Made by a program: the position numbers and the translations under genes
Shown: positions 9,219 to 17,995 of the stretch, piece by piece
Numbering within the stretch: position 1 is the first letter of the stretch
How the letters are laid out: every line of letters starts with the position of its first letter
Source: Rhizobium rhododendri
Lineage (GTDB): Bacteria; Pseudomonadota; Alphaproteobacteria; Rhizobiales; Rhizobiaceae
DNA length: 64,000 nt
Direction: 5' to 3'
Assembly: GCF_007000325.2 (NCBI RefSeq)
Contig: NZ_CP117267.1
Coordinates: forward strand, 3,645,687-3,709,686
Notes under the pieces: model-generated
Told to the model about the DNA's origin: nothing
The model's input: the letters and a program-made list of their open reading frames with translations, nothing else
Database searches by the model: none

Positions 9219-11936
9219 CTATAACGATAAAAGTTCTTTGAACATCCCGTCGTGCTGCAAAAGATCTTCGGTTGTGCCGCTTTCAGCCAGCGTGCCGCCC
9301 TGAAATACCAGGACGCGGTGGAACTGCTCCGCTAGCGCGACATTCGACAGAACCCAGATGATAGCCGGGTTGTGGTCGCTGTTTTCGATGTCGCGTAGAA
9401 CGGTGCGGACGATCTGGTCCTGGATGCGATGGTCGAGCGCAACCAGCGGCCTGTTGAAGATCAGGTAGTCGGCGCGCTTCAGCAGCGCGCGGGCAAGGTT
9501 CAGCTTCTGGCGCTGGACGTTGGTCAGGCGCTTGCCGCCGGAGCCGACGTCGAAATCGAGGCCGATTGCCAATACGCTGTCCTGCAGGCCGAGCCTGTCG
9601 AAAAGATCGCGCATGATCACATGGATCTGCTCAGGCGCATCGGCCTGCTGGTGGGCGATACGCCCAAACAGCACGTTGTCCATCAATGTGGCCGAAGCCG
9701 TAAAGCGCTCGGGATCGTAGCGTTCGATGACAGCGTTCAGATCGGCCGGGATATGCTTGTGAAACTCCGTACGTGCCTCGACGATCTTGTTCATCAACTG
9801 CTTGGTGAGCAGACCGAAGCGGTGGCGTGGCTCGATGTAGGAGAAACTGAGACGAATGATCGATGCCCGCTCTTCGGGCGTCGCCGTCTCGAAGTTGCGG
9901 CCGCCCCGCTTCTGCAGCAACGCCTGATAGTCGGGAATGTCGTCCGCCGTCATGAAAGTGAGCTGCTGGAAGAAAGGATGGTCCGGCGGCAGGTCGTTGA
10001 ACAACTCGACTGTGTTTTCGGCGATCTCGATGCCCATGTCGTAGAGTTCGCTGTTCAGGCCGCTGTCCTGGAAGAGCTTGATGAAATAGGGATGTGCAGC
10101 GAGCTTCCTGTTGGTCATCAGCGGACGCTTCAGTGTGCCGAACAGCAGGTTTTCACCCACCGTCGCCTGCGTATTGTAGGCGGTGAATTCGAACGGCACG
10201 ACCAGCCCGTCGAGATCCTGCTCCTTCAGCCGCTCGATCAGCGCATGGCGCAGTTCGACGATCCGTTCGGTCAGGTCCTTGTGCGTCTCAGTATCGACCG
10301 TGGAGCGAAGCGCCATGTCGAGAATATCCTGCGACATCAGCACCGAATCGAGCACTGGTCGGATGACGCTGTAAAGGTCGTCCGGCCCGGTCGCCCCGGC
10401 AGATGTGTAGTCGACCCAGTCGCTGTCGAGGCTGAGAGACGGGTTGCCGGCGCGTTTGGCCTCCGAAATCGCCCACTTGTTGCGCACCGCGGCCTCGCCC
10501 TCATAGGTGACGGTCGTCAGCGGGGCATGCTTCAAGCCATATAGAATGTTGTCGCGCAACGTTCCGTGGAAGAAGTAGGTGTCCGAGCCGGCATAGGCGA
10601 TCCGTCGGCCGGTCACCGATTCCGGTAATTCCAGGATGTCGTGCCCATCGACGGTCACCTTGCCGCTGTCCGGCCAGACCAGCCGTCCGAAGGCCTCGGC
10701 CAGATACTCACCCCCACTGCCGCTCTCACCAACGATCGCCACGGTTTCGCCGGGCTGGATCTCGAGCGAAACATGGTCGAGAACACGGGCGCCGCTGTCG
10801 TCGCTGATTGTCAGGTTGGTGGCGACAAGCGCATGCTCCAGCCGTGCCGGAGATTTGGGGTCCATGACCTGGATGCGAGGGTCGATCAGTCGGTCGACGC
10901 TGAATTGCTCGACCACCTGATTGTACTTTACCTGGACATCCTGACGCGACTGGTCCCAGTCGATCAGTTCCTTGAGCGGTCCCGGCAGATCCTTGTAGGC
11001 GTTGATGACCGCGACCAGCTGGCCGATGTCCAGGCGCCCCTGCAAGGCGAGAAACCCGCCGATCGAATAGAACAGGAACGGCGTGACCTGGGCCAGGAAA
11101 TTGTTGATGAACTTGACCAGGAATTTCCACTGATAGAGGTCGTAGCGGATCGAGAAGATCAGCCCCAGCCGGGCAGCAATATCGGCCCGCTCGAAGTTGG
11201 ACGTGTCGTTGCCATGGATGGTGCCGATGCCATCGACGATCTCGCCAACTCGGCCAGAAAGTTCGCGCGCCGTCAGCTGGCGCTGGCGGCCAAGCTCAAG
11301 CAGTCGCTTGCGCATGCGGGGAATAACGACCGCCTGCACCGCGACGATGCTGGCGGCGATCATACCGAGCCAGAAATTCTGCATGATGATGAAGATCAGA
11401 GCGGTGACCGCCTGACCGCCGAGCAGCGCGGGCTGCACGAAAGCGTCGCCGGTGAACCCGCCGAGAGGCTCCACCTCGTCCTTGATCATCGTCGCGATTT
11501 CAGCCGCCTTGACGCGCTTGAAATGCGAAGGCGGAAAACGCAGCACCCGATCGACAAGCTCAAAGCGGATGCGACGCAGCATGCGCTCGCCAAGCCTGCC
11601 CTTGTAGGTATTGATGTAGAGTTTGAAGAGGCCGTTCAGCACCACCAGGGCCAGAAACACCAGGCTGAGGGCGATCAGCATCTCGAAACGGTCGAGCTTC
11701 AGGCCTTTGAATACCTCGATATGGCCGACAAAGGGGATGTCGTAGGCGATATGCATGAAGGACTGCGTGGCGCCTTCGCCCTCGAAGCCCTTACCCTGGA
11801 TCGGGCCGTTGACGATCTGCTTTGGCAGGTCGAAGGACAGGAAGTAAGGCACCATGGACGCGGCAACGACGAGCAGGATCCATATCTGCTCGAGGCGCGT
11901 GTTCGACCAGATATATTTGGCGAGGCTTTTTTCCAT
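9219..11936 (-). CDS. ABC-exporter-like membrane protein with degenerate ATPase motifs and a large insertion
   Basis: The 905 residues begin with an ABC-exporter transmembrane domain (about 1-340; helices near 18-35, 85-109, 170-205, 280-300). From 365 on a nucleotide-binding fold is recognisable but every hallmark is altered: Walker A is G403-E-S-G-S-G408-G409-E410 (Lys and Ser/Thr replaced by Gly and Glu), the Q-loop Gln is S451, the LSGGQ signature aligns to L804-T-N-V-Q808, Walker B ends N828-R829 instead of Asp-Glu, and the H-loop His position is S864. About 250-300 extra residues separate Q-loop and signature. The frame is uninterrupted, so this is not an ordinary pseudogene. It lies 171 bases after three glycosyltransferases; a transport or scaffolding role in glycan export is inference. 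Confidence 0.85.
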   Translation of the reverse strand: MEKSLAKYIWSNTRLEQIWILLVVAASMVPYFLSFDLPKQIVNGPIQGKGFEGEGATQSFMHIAYDIPFVGHIEVFKGLKLDRFEMLIALSLVFLALVVLNGLFKLYINTYKGRLGERMLRRIRFELVDRVLRFPPSHFKRVKAAEIATMIKDEVEPLGGFTGDAFVQPALLGGQAVTALIFIIMQNFWLGMIAASIVAVQAVVIPRMRKRLLELGRQRQLTARELSGRVGEIVDGIGTIHGNDTSNFERADIAARLGLIFSIRYDLYQWKFLVKFINNFLAQVTPFLFYSIGGFLALQGRLDIGQLVAVINAYKDLPGPLKELIDWDQSRQDVQVKYNQVVEQFSVDRLIDPRIQVMDPKSPARLEHALVATNLTISDDSGARVLDHVSLEIQPGETVAIVGESGSGGEYLAEAFGRLVWPDSGKVTVDGHDILELPESVTGRRIAYAGSDTYFFHGTLRDNILYGLKHAPLTTVTYEGEAAVRNKWAISEAKRAGNPSLSLDSDWVDYTSAGATGPDDLYSVIRPVLDSVLMSQDILDMALRSTVDTETHKDLTERIVELRHALIERLKEQDLDGLVVPFEFTAYNTQATVGENLLFGTLKRPLMTNRKLAAHPYFIKLFQDSGLNSELYDMGIEIAENTVELFNDLPPDHPFFQQLTFMTADDIPDYQALLQKRGGRNFETATPEERASIIRLSFSYIEPRHRFGLLTKQLMNKIVEARTEFHKHIPADLNAVIERYDPERFTASATLMDNVLFGRIAHQQADAPEQIHVIMRDLFDRLGLQDSVLAIGLDFDVGSGGKRLTNVQRQKLNLARALLKRADYLIFNRPLVALDHRIQDQIVRTVLRDIENSDHNPAIIWVLSNVALAEQFHRVLVFQGGTLAESGTTEDLLQHDGMFKELLSL

Positions 11937-12107
11937 TGCTTACCGCATGCTTCTAAATTCGGGGGTCGCCACGCTCGTCTTGCTCTCTCGCATGCCGCTT
12001 TTCCCTGTCGCTCGAAATGCGAAATGCCATGGCGGCGATCCGTTCCGATTCCCCGCCTTCGAGCTTATATCACAACAGTCTGCAAAACGAGGTCAAAGCT
12101 GCAACGG

Positions 12108-13238
12108 TCAGGCGGCATCTTGAACGATAACAGCCGTCTTTTCGGCGCCATCCAGGTCGATGGAATGCGAAGCCGGCTTTGGTTTCTGCAGTGCTGTTGC
12201 AACGGACTGTTCCAGCATCTCCGCCGTCAGCCCTGCCTCCGGCAAGGCTGTTGCCAGCCCGAGCGCCTCCAGCCGTTCGGCGCGGACAGATTGCTCCGTT
12301 TCACCACCGGCGGTGAACGGCACGAGGATGGATCGGCAGCCGGTCACCAGCAGGTCGCAGACCGTATTGTACCCCGCCTGCGAGATCGAAAGCTCGGCCC
12401 CCCGCAGCAGCGACGGGAAATCGCTGCGAAAACGAACCAGTTGCGTATTGGCCGGAGCTTCGTTCTGAAGGGCCATGAAGTCCGCCTCGGGCATGTTCGG
12501 ACCCGCGATCAGGCACCAGCGCCGGTCGGTCGCCACGCGTCTCGCCGCGTCGAGAGAGGCGCGGACGAGATCGCGCCCAACCGCGCCGCCGCCAGCAGAC
12601 ACGACGATATCGAAGACCTCGACCGGCTCCGGTGGTATCGCCGGTGCCACAAGTCCGGTGTAGCGTATCTTGCCGGCGATATCGGCGGCCAATGGAAACG
12701 TTTCCTCAAGACGTACGAAACGGGGGTCGCCATGCACAAGCACGCCGTCGAAATGGGCGTCGAGCGTGGCAACGGTTTCAGCGTCGCGCCCCGCCTTCTT
12801 CTGCTGCTGCAGGATGTCGCGCACCGAGGAGAAAAGCTTTGGCCGCGGCTTTGCCGTCTCGATGGCGTCGAGCAGCGGCAGCAATTCGAACCGCATTTGC
12901 CGACGGCCGAAGGGAAAGGCCTCGATGATGACGACGTCCGGTCGCGTCGCATGAAAGGTCGCAAGCAGCCGGTCGCGCCGGTCGTCCAGGAACGCCTGGT
13001 CGACCGGCGTGCCATCCTTGTGGGCAAGTCCTGAAAACCCCGACGTCGCAGCCACTACCGGAGGCAGGGCGATGGAGGTTACGTCGTCACCCGGAAATCC
13101 AGCGACGGGCAAACCGCCGGTCACCAGCGTAACGCTGCAGCCGCGACGCGCGAGCGCACTCGCGATGCGGCTTGCACGGGCGATATGGCCAATGCCGAGC
13201 AGATGCTGAACGTAGAAGAATACCTTTGGTCCGCTCAC
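12108..13238 (-). CDS. MurG-like (GT28-fold) glycosyltransferase
   Basis: The 376-residue protein opens with VFFYVQHLLGIGHIARASRI, the Gly-x-Gly-His donor-side loop of GT28-like enzymes, and its C-terminal half has ELSISQAGYNTVCDLLVTG followed by an ILVPFTAGGETEQSVRAERL stretch typical of the UDP-sugar-binding domain. The predicted activity is transfer of a sugar from a nucleotide sugar; acceptor and product are unknown. GTG at 13238 is chosen because it overlaps the stop of the preceding glycosyltransferase (GTGA) and has GGAAG about 9 bases upstream. The frame is open for another 111 codons upstream, but that stretch is Arg/Pro-rich shadow sequence of the neighbouring gene. Confidence 0.85.
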   Translation of the reverse strand: MSGPKVFFYVQHLLGIGHIARASRIASALARRGCSVTLVTGGLPVAGFPGDDVTSIALPPVVAATSGFSGLAHKDGTPVDQAFLDDRRDRLLATFHATRPDVVIIEAFPFGRRQMRFELLPLLDAIETAKPRPKLFSSVRDILQQQKKAGRDAETVATLDAHFDGVLVHGDPRFVRLEETFPLAADIAGKIRYTGLVAPAIPPEPVEVFDIVVSAGGGAVGRDLVRASLDAARRVATDRRWCLIAGPNMPEADFMALQNEAPANTQLVRFRSDFPSLLRGAELSISQAGYNTVCDLLVTGCRSILVPFTAGGETEQSVRAERLEALGLATALPEAGLTAEMLEQSVATALQKPKPASHSIDLDGAEKTAVIVQDAA

Positions 13239-14518
13239 GCCGATTGCTTCCGGTTGTCGTCTTTTTGCCATTCCTCCTCGAACAGCCGGCTGAGGTGTCG
13301 GATGCTGGAATGATAGTCGAAGTTCTCGCGCACCCGCCGCTCGGCAGCCAAACCCAGACGGTGGCGAAGGGCGGGGTCGCGGATTGCGGTTTCCAGAGCC
13401 CGGGCCAGGCCGGTTGGGTCTTCGGAAGAGACCAGCAGCCCATTCTCGCCGTCGATCAAAAGTTCCGGAACGCCGGAAACCCGCGTCGAGATGCAGGCGA
13501 GACGCTGGCTGGAGGCCTCGACCAGCACGTTCGGCAGCCCATCGCGGTCTCCGTCGGCAGCAACGCGGCAAGCAAGCGCAAACACATCGGCACGTCGATA
13601 GTGTGCCAGCACCTCATCCTGCGCCATCGCACCCTTCCAGATGATGCGGTCGGCAATGCCGAGACTGTCCGCCAGTGCTTTGAGCTCGGGCAACCGGTCA
13701 CCGCCGCCGATATGCTCGAAGCGCCAGTGGAGCGTCTCAGGCAACAGCGCCAGCGCCCGCAGCAGCACGTCGTAGCCCTTTTTCTCGACGGCGCGGCCGA
13801 CGCTGAGCAGCAACACCGGTGCAGCGGGATCGCTGCCGTTGCGGTTGGAATGTTGACTTTGGGAAGGGCTGAAACGGGCGAGGTCGAGACCGTGGTAGCT
13901 TAGGTGCACACGCTCCTTGAATGGCGTTAAAGTTCGCATGTGGTCAAAACCACTATGAGTGCAGGTCACGGCCCAACGGGCCTGTCCGAGCTTTTCGGTC
14001 AGTTCCCAGTCGGGTGACGTCCAGATATCCTTGGCATGCGCCGAACAGGTCCAAGGGGTGCCGGTGAGAATGCTTGCATAGGCGGTGACGGAGGCGGGGG
14101 TGTGAATGAAGTGGGCATGCAGCCACTCGGCTCCGTCAGGCCACTCATGCGCAAGCACCATGGCCTGGCCGAGGCGGCGAAATCGGTTGCGCGTCGGGTC
14201 ACGTTTCAGGTCGGCCCAGAATTGGCGCAGCAGCGGCCGAAAGCCGGGTCGGTGCCTGACCGATAGTAGCGCCTTGACGACGCGCAACGGCTCCTCGTGC
14301 AGATATTCCGGCAGGTAGACGACACGCGCCTTGATCTCGTCGTGGACCGGGTGCCGCTTCTTGTCGGTGGGACGGCGCATCGAGATCAGCGTCAGGTCGA
14401 AGCCCGCCTGCTCCAGCCCAAGCAGCTCCTGGGCAATAAACGTTTCAGACAGCCGGGGATAGCCCTTGAGGACGACCAGTATTTTTTTTCGGATAGGCAA
14501 TGGCTGCGCTCTACTCAC
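13235..14518 (-). CDS. GT4-family glycosyltransferase
   Basis: The 427-residue protein has the two-domain GT-B layout: an N-terminal KKILVVLKGYPRLSETFIAQEL (exopolysaccharide-type GT4 opening), a central VLLLSVGRAVEKKGYDVLLRAL, and a donor-binding segment ending DGDRDGLPNVLVEASSQRLA with the acidic EX7E-like region. It probably transfers a hexose from a nucleotide sugar onto a membrane-bound acceptor. GTG 14518 is chosen because it overlaps the preceding gene's stop by 8 bases and the conserved sequence begins within 10 residues of it; no strong ribosome site is visible. It is the middle of three overlapping glycosyltransferase genes, which suggests a fixed-ratio assembly line. Confidence 0.85.
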   Translation of the reverse strand: MSRAQPLPIRKKILVVLKGYPRLSETFIAQELLGLEQAGFDLTLISMRRPTDKKRHPVHDEIKARVVYLPEYLHEEPLRVVKALLSVRHRPGFRPLLRQFWADLKRDPTRNRFRRLGQAMVLAHEWPDGAEWLHAHFIHTPASVTAYASILTGTPWTCSAHAKDIWTSPDWELTEKLGQARWAVTCTHSGFDHMRTLTPFKERVHLSYHGLDLARFSPSQSQHSNRNGSDPAAPVLLLSVGRAVEKKGYDVLLRALALLPETLHWRFEHIGGGDRLPELKALADSLGIADRIIWKGAMAQDEVLAHYRRADVFALACRVAADGDRDGLPNVLVEASSQRLACISTRVSGVPELLIDGENGLLVSSEDPTGLARALETAIRDPALRHRLGLAAERRVRENFDYHSSIRHLSRLFEEEWQKDDNRKQSA

Positions 14519-15725
14519 CGACGACGGAAAGCGAGGGATAGCTCTCCCGCCCGTCGAGCCACTCGCCGACGATCTGCGAGATGTTGACGAGACCCTCGAG
14601 CCGCATGTTCTTCTCACCGCTCTTCGATGGAGGTGCACGATTGACCAGCTTCTTCAAGGCTGCCGACAACTGCAATGCGTCCTCGGACTCCTCGGGCAGC
14701 AGCATGTCGACAAGTCCCAGTGCACTCGCCCGCTGGGCGCGGATCAGTTGTTCCTCGCGCGGCCGCGTCCGCGGGATGATAAGCGCCGGCTTGTCGAAAG
14801 ACAGGATTTCGCAATAGGTGTTGTAGCCACCCATGGCGACCACGGCCGTCGCACCATCGATCAGTTCTTCCATGCGCTTGTCGAACTCGATCACCTCGAG
14901 ACAGCTGATCTTGTTGGCACGCTCGACAAGTTCGGTCCGCTCACGGGCCGGCATATAGGGTCCGAGCACGATCAGCGTCTTGTACTGCAGCGAGCGATCC
15001 TTCTCATAGGCGTTGACGATATCTCGCACGAGATCCGCGCCATCGCCGCCGCCGCCTGTTGTCACCAGAATGTAGTCCTCATCTGGCACATGCTCGGATT
15101 TCTTGCCCTGCGGCACGCTGCGCTGCAGGAAGCCGACAAAGTCCATTTTCCGTCGTACACCGGCGGGAACGTCGAGGCCGAGAAGCGGATCGTAGAAATC
15201 GGGCGGCCCATAGACCCACACCCGGTCGTAGTACTGGTCGATCTTCTCCAGCATGTTGCTCTTCTTCCACTCGGCATCGAGCAGATGCGGCGCATCCATC
15301 ACATCGCGCATGCCGAGCACCAGCGTCGTGCCGCGCGCCTTCAGATATTGCAGCGTTTCCTCGACTTCGCCCTTGAGACCGAGCGGTTCCTTGTCGACGA
15401 TGAAGATGTCCGGCTGGAAGTTTTCGGCCGTCTGGCGGATGATCGCCTGGCGCATCTTCAGCGTGTCTTTCAGGTCGACGTCGCCGGACATCGAGGTGTA
15501 TTCGCCGTCCTTGAGCTTGATGACGCTCGGCACCTGGACGAAGTCGACACGGGCACGGTAGTCGAATGCCCCGGCGATGGTTGCGCCCGAAATAATGAGG
15601 ACATTCAGCCCGCGATAGTCGCCAACCAGCGAATGCGCGATCGTCCGGCAGCGGCGCAGGTGTCCGAGCCCGAACGTGTCATGGCTGTACATGAGTATGC
15701 GTGCATCTTCAACGCGCCGTTTCAT
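14511..15725 (-). CDS. Glycosyltransferase of the MurG/COG4671 type
   Basis: The 404-residue protein starts ARILMYSHDTFGLGHLRRCR, with the same Gly-x-Gly-His-x-x-Arg loop as the third gene of this set, and carries YILVTTGGGGDGADLVRDI in the hinge and VVAMGGYNTYCEILSFDKPALIIPR in the C-terminal nucleotide-sugar domain. It resembles the predicted glycosyltransferases grouped as COG4671, for which no function is established. ATG 15725 is chosen with TTGAGG 8 bases upstream; a TTG at 15731 is possible. It is the promoter-proximal gene of the block, with about 100 bases separating it from the upstream transporter operon on the same strand. Confidence 0.82.
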   Translation of the reverse strand: MKRRVEDARILMYSHDTFGLGHLRRCRTIAHSLVGDYRGLNVLIISGATIAGAFDYRARVDFVQVPSVIKLKDGEYTSMSGDVDLKDTLKMRQAIIRQTAENFQPDIFIVDKEPLGLKGEVEETLQYLKARGTTLVLGMRDVMDAPHLLDAEWKKSNMLEKIDQYYDRVWVYGPPDFYDPLLGLDVPAGVRRKMDFVGFLQRSVPQGKKSEHVPDEDYILVTTGGGGDGADLVRDIVNAYEKDRSLQYKTLIVLGPYMPARERTELVERANKISCLEVIEFDKRMEELIDGATAVVAMGGYNTYCEILSFDKPALIIPRTRPREEQLIRAQRASALGLVDMLLPEESEDALQLSAALKKLVNRAPPSKSGEKNMRLEGLVNISQIVGEWLDGRESYPSLSVVGE

Positions 15726-15824
15726 GGGCAAAACCTCAAGTCCAAACGTCTTTCGCAGTTAGTTTGCAAGAGGGAGCCAATGCCGTCATGCGCCGTGCGC
15801 GCTGTTTTGCGTCCGCACCACACG

Positions 15825-17000
15825 CTATTTGTAGGGATCGGCAGCATCGCGCAAGCCATCTCCCAGAAAATTGAAGGCAAGTATCACAAGAATTACCGGA
15901 ATCATCGGGAACAGAAGCCAAGGATAAAAAGCGATAACGCTGACGCTTCGGGCCTCTGTCAGCAGGATACCCCAGCTGGTGATGGGTGGGCGCAGGCCAA
16001 GGCCGAGAAAGCTCAGGGCTGTTTCGCCGAGGATCATGCTCGGGATCGAAATCGTCGCGGTGGCGATCAGATGCGACATGAAGCCCGGTACGAGATGGCG
16101 GCCGATGATGCGTCGCGATTTGGCGCCCATCAACTGTGCCGCCAGCACATAATCCTCTTCGCGCAAGGACAGGAGTTTTGAGCGGACGGCGCGCGCAAGC
16201 CCGGTCCAGTCGAGAATGCCGAGAATGATGGTGATCCCGAAGTAGACCAGGATCGGGCTCCACGTCACCGGCATGATCGCCGCCAGCGCCATCCACAGCG
16301 GCAGGCTCGGTAGCGATTGCAGCACTTCGATAACCCGCTGCACGAGAAGATCGAACCAGCCACCGTGATAACCGGCAAGTCCACCGAGCACGATACCGAG
16401 GATGAAGCTGATCGATATGCCGATCAGGCCGATGGTCAGCGAGATACGTGCACCGTAGATGATCCGCGAGAATACGTCCCGCCCGAGCCGGTCCGTTCCC
16501 AGCAGATACATCTGCCCGCCCACAGCCGGGCAGACCAGATGGATGTTGGAGGGAATGGCGCCCCAGAAATTATAGGCATCCCCACGGCAGAGGAAGCGGA
16601 TCGGCTGCACGTCGTCAGGCTTATCCGTATAGGACCTGCGCAGCGTCTCGATATCGAGCGACATGGTGCGACCGTAGACAAAAGGCGCCACGAGCTTTCC
16701 GTCATGGAAGATGTGGACCGCCTGGGGCGGCGCATGGATGAAGTCGACATTGCGGGTGTGCAGGCCATAGGGAGCAATGAACTCGGCGATTATAACGACG
16801 CCGTAGAGGAAAAGCAGGAATATGCCGGAGGCGACCGCCACCCGGTGGCGCTTGAATTTCCACCACATAAGCTGCTTTTGCGACGCCATGTGATAGCGCG
16901 TCTGGCCCGCCGACATCGCCTCGAACTGCATCGGGTCGAATGGCGCTGTCGAGACGTAATGCTGCATCGGCGCCCCGGGTTCTGGCAAGGATGAGGTCAA
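15825..17000 (-). CDS. Peptide ABC transporter permease (YejE/DppC type)
   Basis: The 391-residue inner-membrane protein has an N-terminal cytoplasmic stretch, one helix, a periplasmic loop of about 120 residues, and a C-terminal five-helix permease domain with the EAA-type loop RSKLLSLREEDYVLAAQLMGAKSRRI. The long periplasmic loop is typical of YejE-like permeases. TTG 17000 overlaps the preceding stop (TTGA) and has AGGAG 6 bases upstream, so the rare start is well supported; ATG 16964 is the alternative. It is the last gene of a four-gene importer operon. Confidence 0.88.
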   Translation of the reverse strand: MTSSLPEPGAPMQHYVSTAPFDPMQFEAMSAGQTRYHMASQKQLMWWKFKRHRVAVASGIFLLFLYGVVIIAEFIAPYGLHTRNVDFIHAPPQAVHIFHDGKLVAPFVYGRTMSLDIETLRRSYTDKPDDVQPIRFLCRGDAYNFWGAIPSNIHLVCPAVGGQMYLLGTDRLGRDVFSRIIYGARISLTIGLIGISISFILGIVLGGLAGYHGGWFDLLVQRVIEVLQSLPSLPLWMALAAIMPVTWSPILVYFGITIILGILDWTGLARAVRSKLLSLREEDYVLAAQLMGAKSRRIIGRHLVPGFMSHLIATATISIPSMILGETALSFLGLGLRPPITSWGILLTEARSVSVIAFYPWLLFPMIPVILVILAFNFLGDGLRDAADPYK

Positions 17001-17995
17001 CGGATGCTCCTGCCCTGCAAGCGGATACGGGGGTCGAGAAAGCCAAGGGCTATGTCGGAAATCAGCACGCCGATGACATTGAGGACGGCAAGGAACATCA
17101 GGAACGATCCGGCAAGATACATGTCCTGGCTCTGCAACGCCTTGATCAGCATAGGCCCGGTGGTCTCCAGCGACAGGACGATCGCTGTTATTTCAGCGCC
17201 CGAGATGATCGATGGCAGGATCGAACCGATATCGGCGACGAAAAAGTTGAGGGCCATTCGTAGCGGGTATTTGATCAGCGCACGCAGCGGGTGAAGACCC
17301 TTGGCCCGCGCGGTGATGACGTATTGCTTCTGCATCTCGTCAAGCAGGTTGGCGCGCAGCCTCCGGATCATGCCTGCGGTACCGGCCGTGCCGACGATGA
17401 CGACGGGGATCCACAGATGCGAGAGGATGGAACTCGCCTTCTCCCAGCTCATCGGCTGGGACAGATATTTCTGATCCATAAGGTGGCCGATGGAGACGCC
17501 GAACCAGACATTGGCGAAATACATCAGGATGAGCGCCAGCATGAAGTTCGGAATGGCGATCCCGAGCAGCCCGAGAAACGTCAGGCTGTAGTCGCTCCAG
17601 CTGTACTGATGCGTCGCCGAATAGATGCCGATGGGAAACGCGATCAGCCATGTCAGCAGGATAGTGGTGAACGACACGAGGATAGTCAGCCACAGTCGGT
17701 CGCCGACCACCTGGGAGACGGGTAGCTGATACTCGAAGGAATAGCCAAAATTGCCATGCAGCATGCCGGCCACCCAGTAGACGTACTGGACCGCCACCGG
17801 CTTATCCAGGCCGTATTCCTTGCGAAGCTCCTGTATTTCCTGAAGGTTGGCGGTCTCGCCCTGTGCTTGAAGTTCGGCAATCTGGCTTTCGAAGAAGTCG
17901 CCCGGGGGCAGCTGGATGATGGTGAATACCAGCATCGAGATGACCAGCAGTGTCGGGACCATGACGGCGATGCGCCAGACGATATATCTAAGCAC
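16997..17995 (-). CDS. Peptide ABC transporter permease (YejB/DppB type)
   Basis: This 332-residue permease starts MLRYIVWRIAVMVPTLLVIS, the classic DppB/OppB opening, and includes the periplasmic segment ELRKEYGLDKPVAVQYVYW and the cytoplasmic coupling loop LRANLLDEMQKQYVITARAKG. It forms the membrane channel with the second permease. GTG 17995 has GGAGGA 8 bases upstream and overlaps the binding-protein gene by 8 bases. Confidence 0.92.
   Translation of the reverse strand: MLRYIVWRIAVMVPTLLVISMLVFTIIQLPPGDFFESQIAELQAQGETANLQEIQELRKEYGLDKPVAVQYVYWVAGMLHGNFGYSFEYQLPVSQVVGDRLWLTILVSFTTILLTWLIAFPIGIYSATHQYSWSDYSLTFLGLLGIAIPNFMLALILMYFANVWFGVSIGHLMDQKYLSQPMSWEKASSILSHLWIPVVIVGTAGTAGMIRRLRANLLDEMQKQYVITARAKGLHPLRALIKYPLRMALNFFVADIGSILPSIISGAEITAIVLSLETTGPMLIKALQSQDMYLAGSFLMFLAVLNVIGVLISDIALGFLDPRIRLQGRSIR

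Noticed and set aside
9219..11936. Sequencing error or pseudogene as an explanation of the degenerate ABC motifs
   Set aside because: The substitutions are spread over 450 residues without any frameshift or stop, and framework residues around each motif are kept, which does not fit error or simple decay.
10641..13034. Long rightward open frame (about 800 codons) opposite the ABC-like protein and a glycosyltransferase
   Set aside because: It is antisense to two genes with recognisable domains; the translation has no motif and shows the His/Arg/Gln-rich composition expected of the complementary strand of GC-rich genes.
14466..16181. Rightward open frame of about 570 codons across a glycosyltransferase and a permease gene
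   Set aside because: It crosses the boundary of two opposite-strand genes and lacks any motif.
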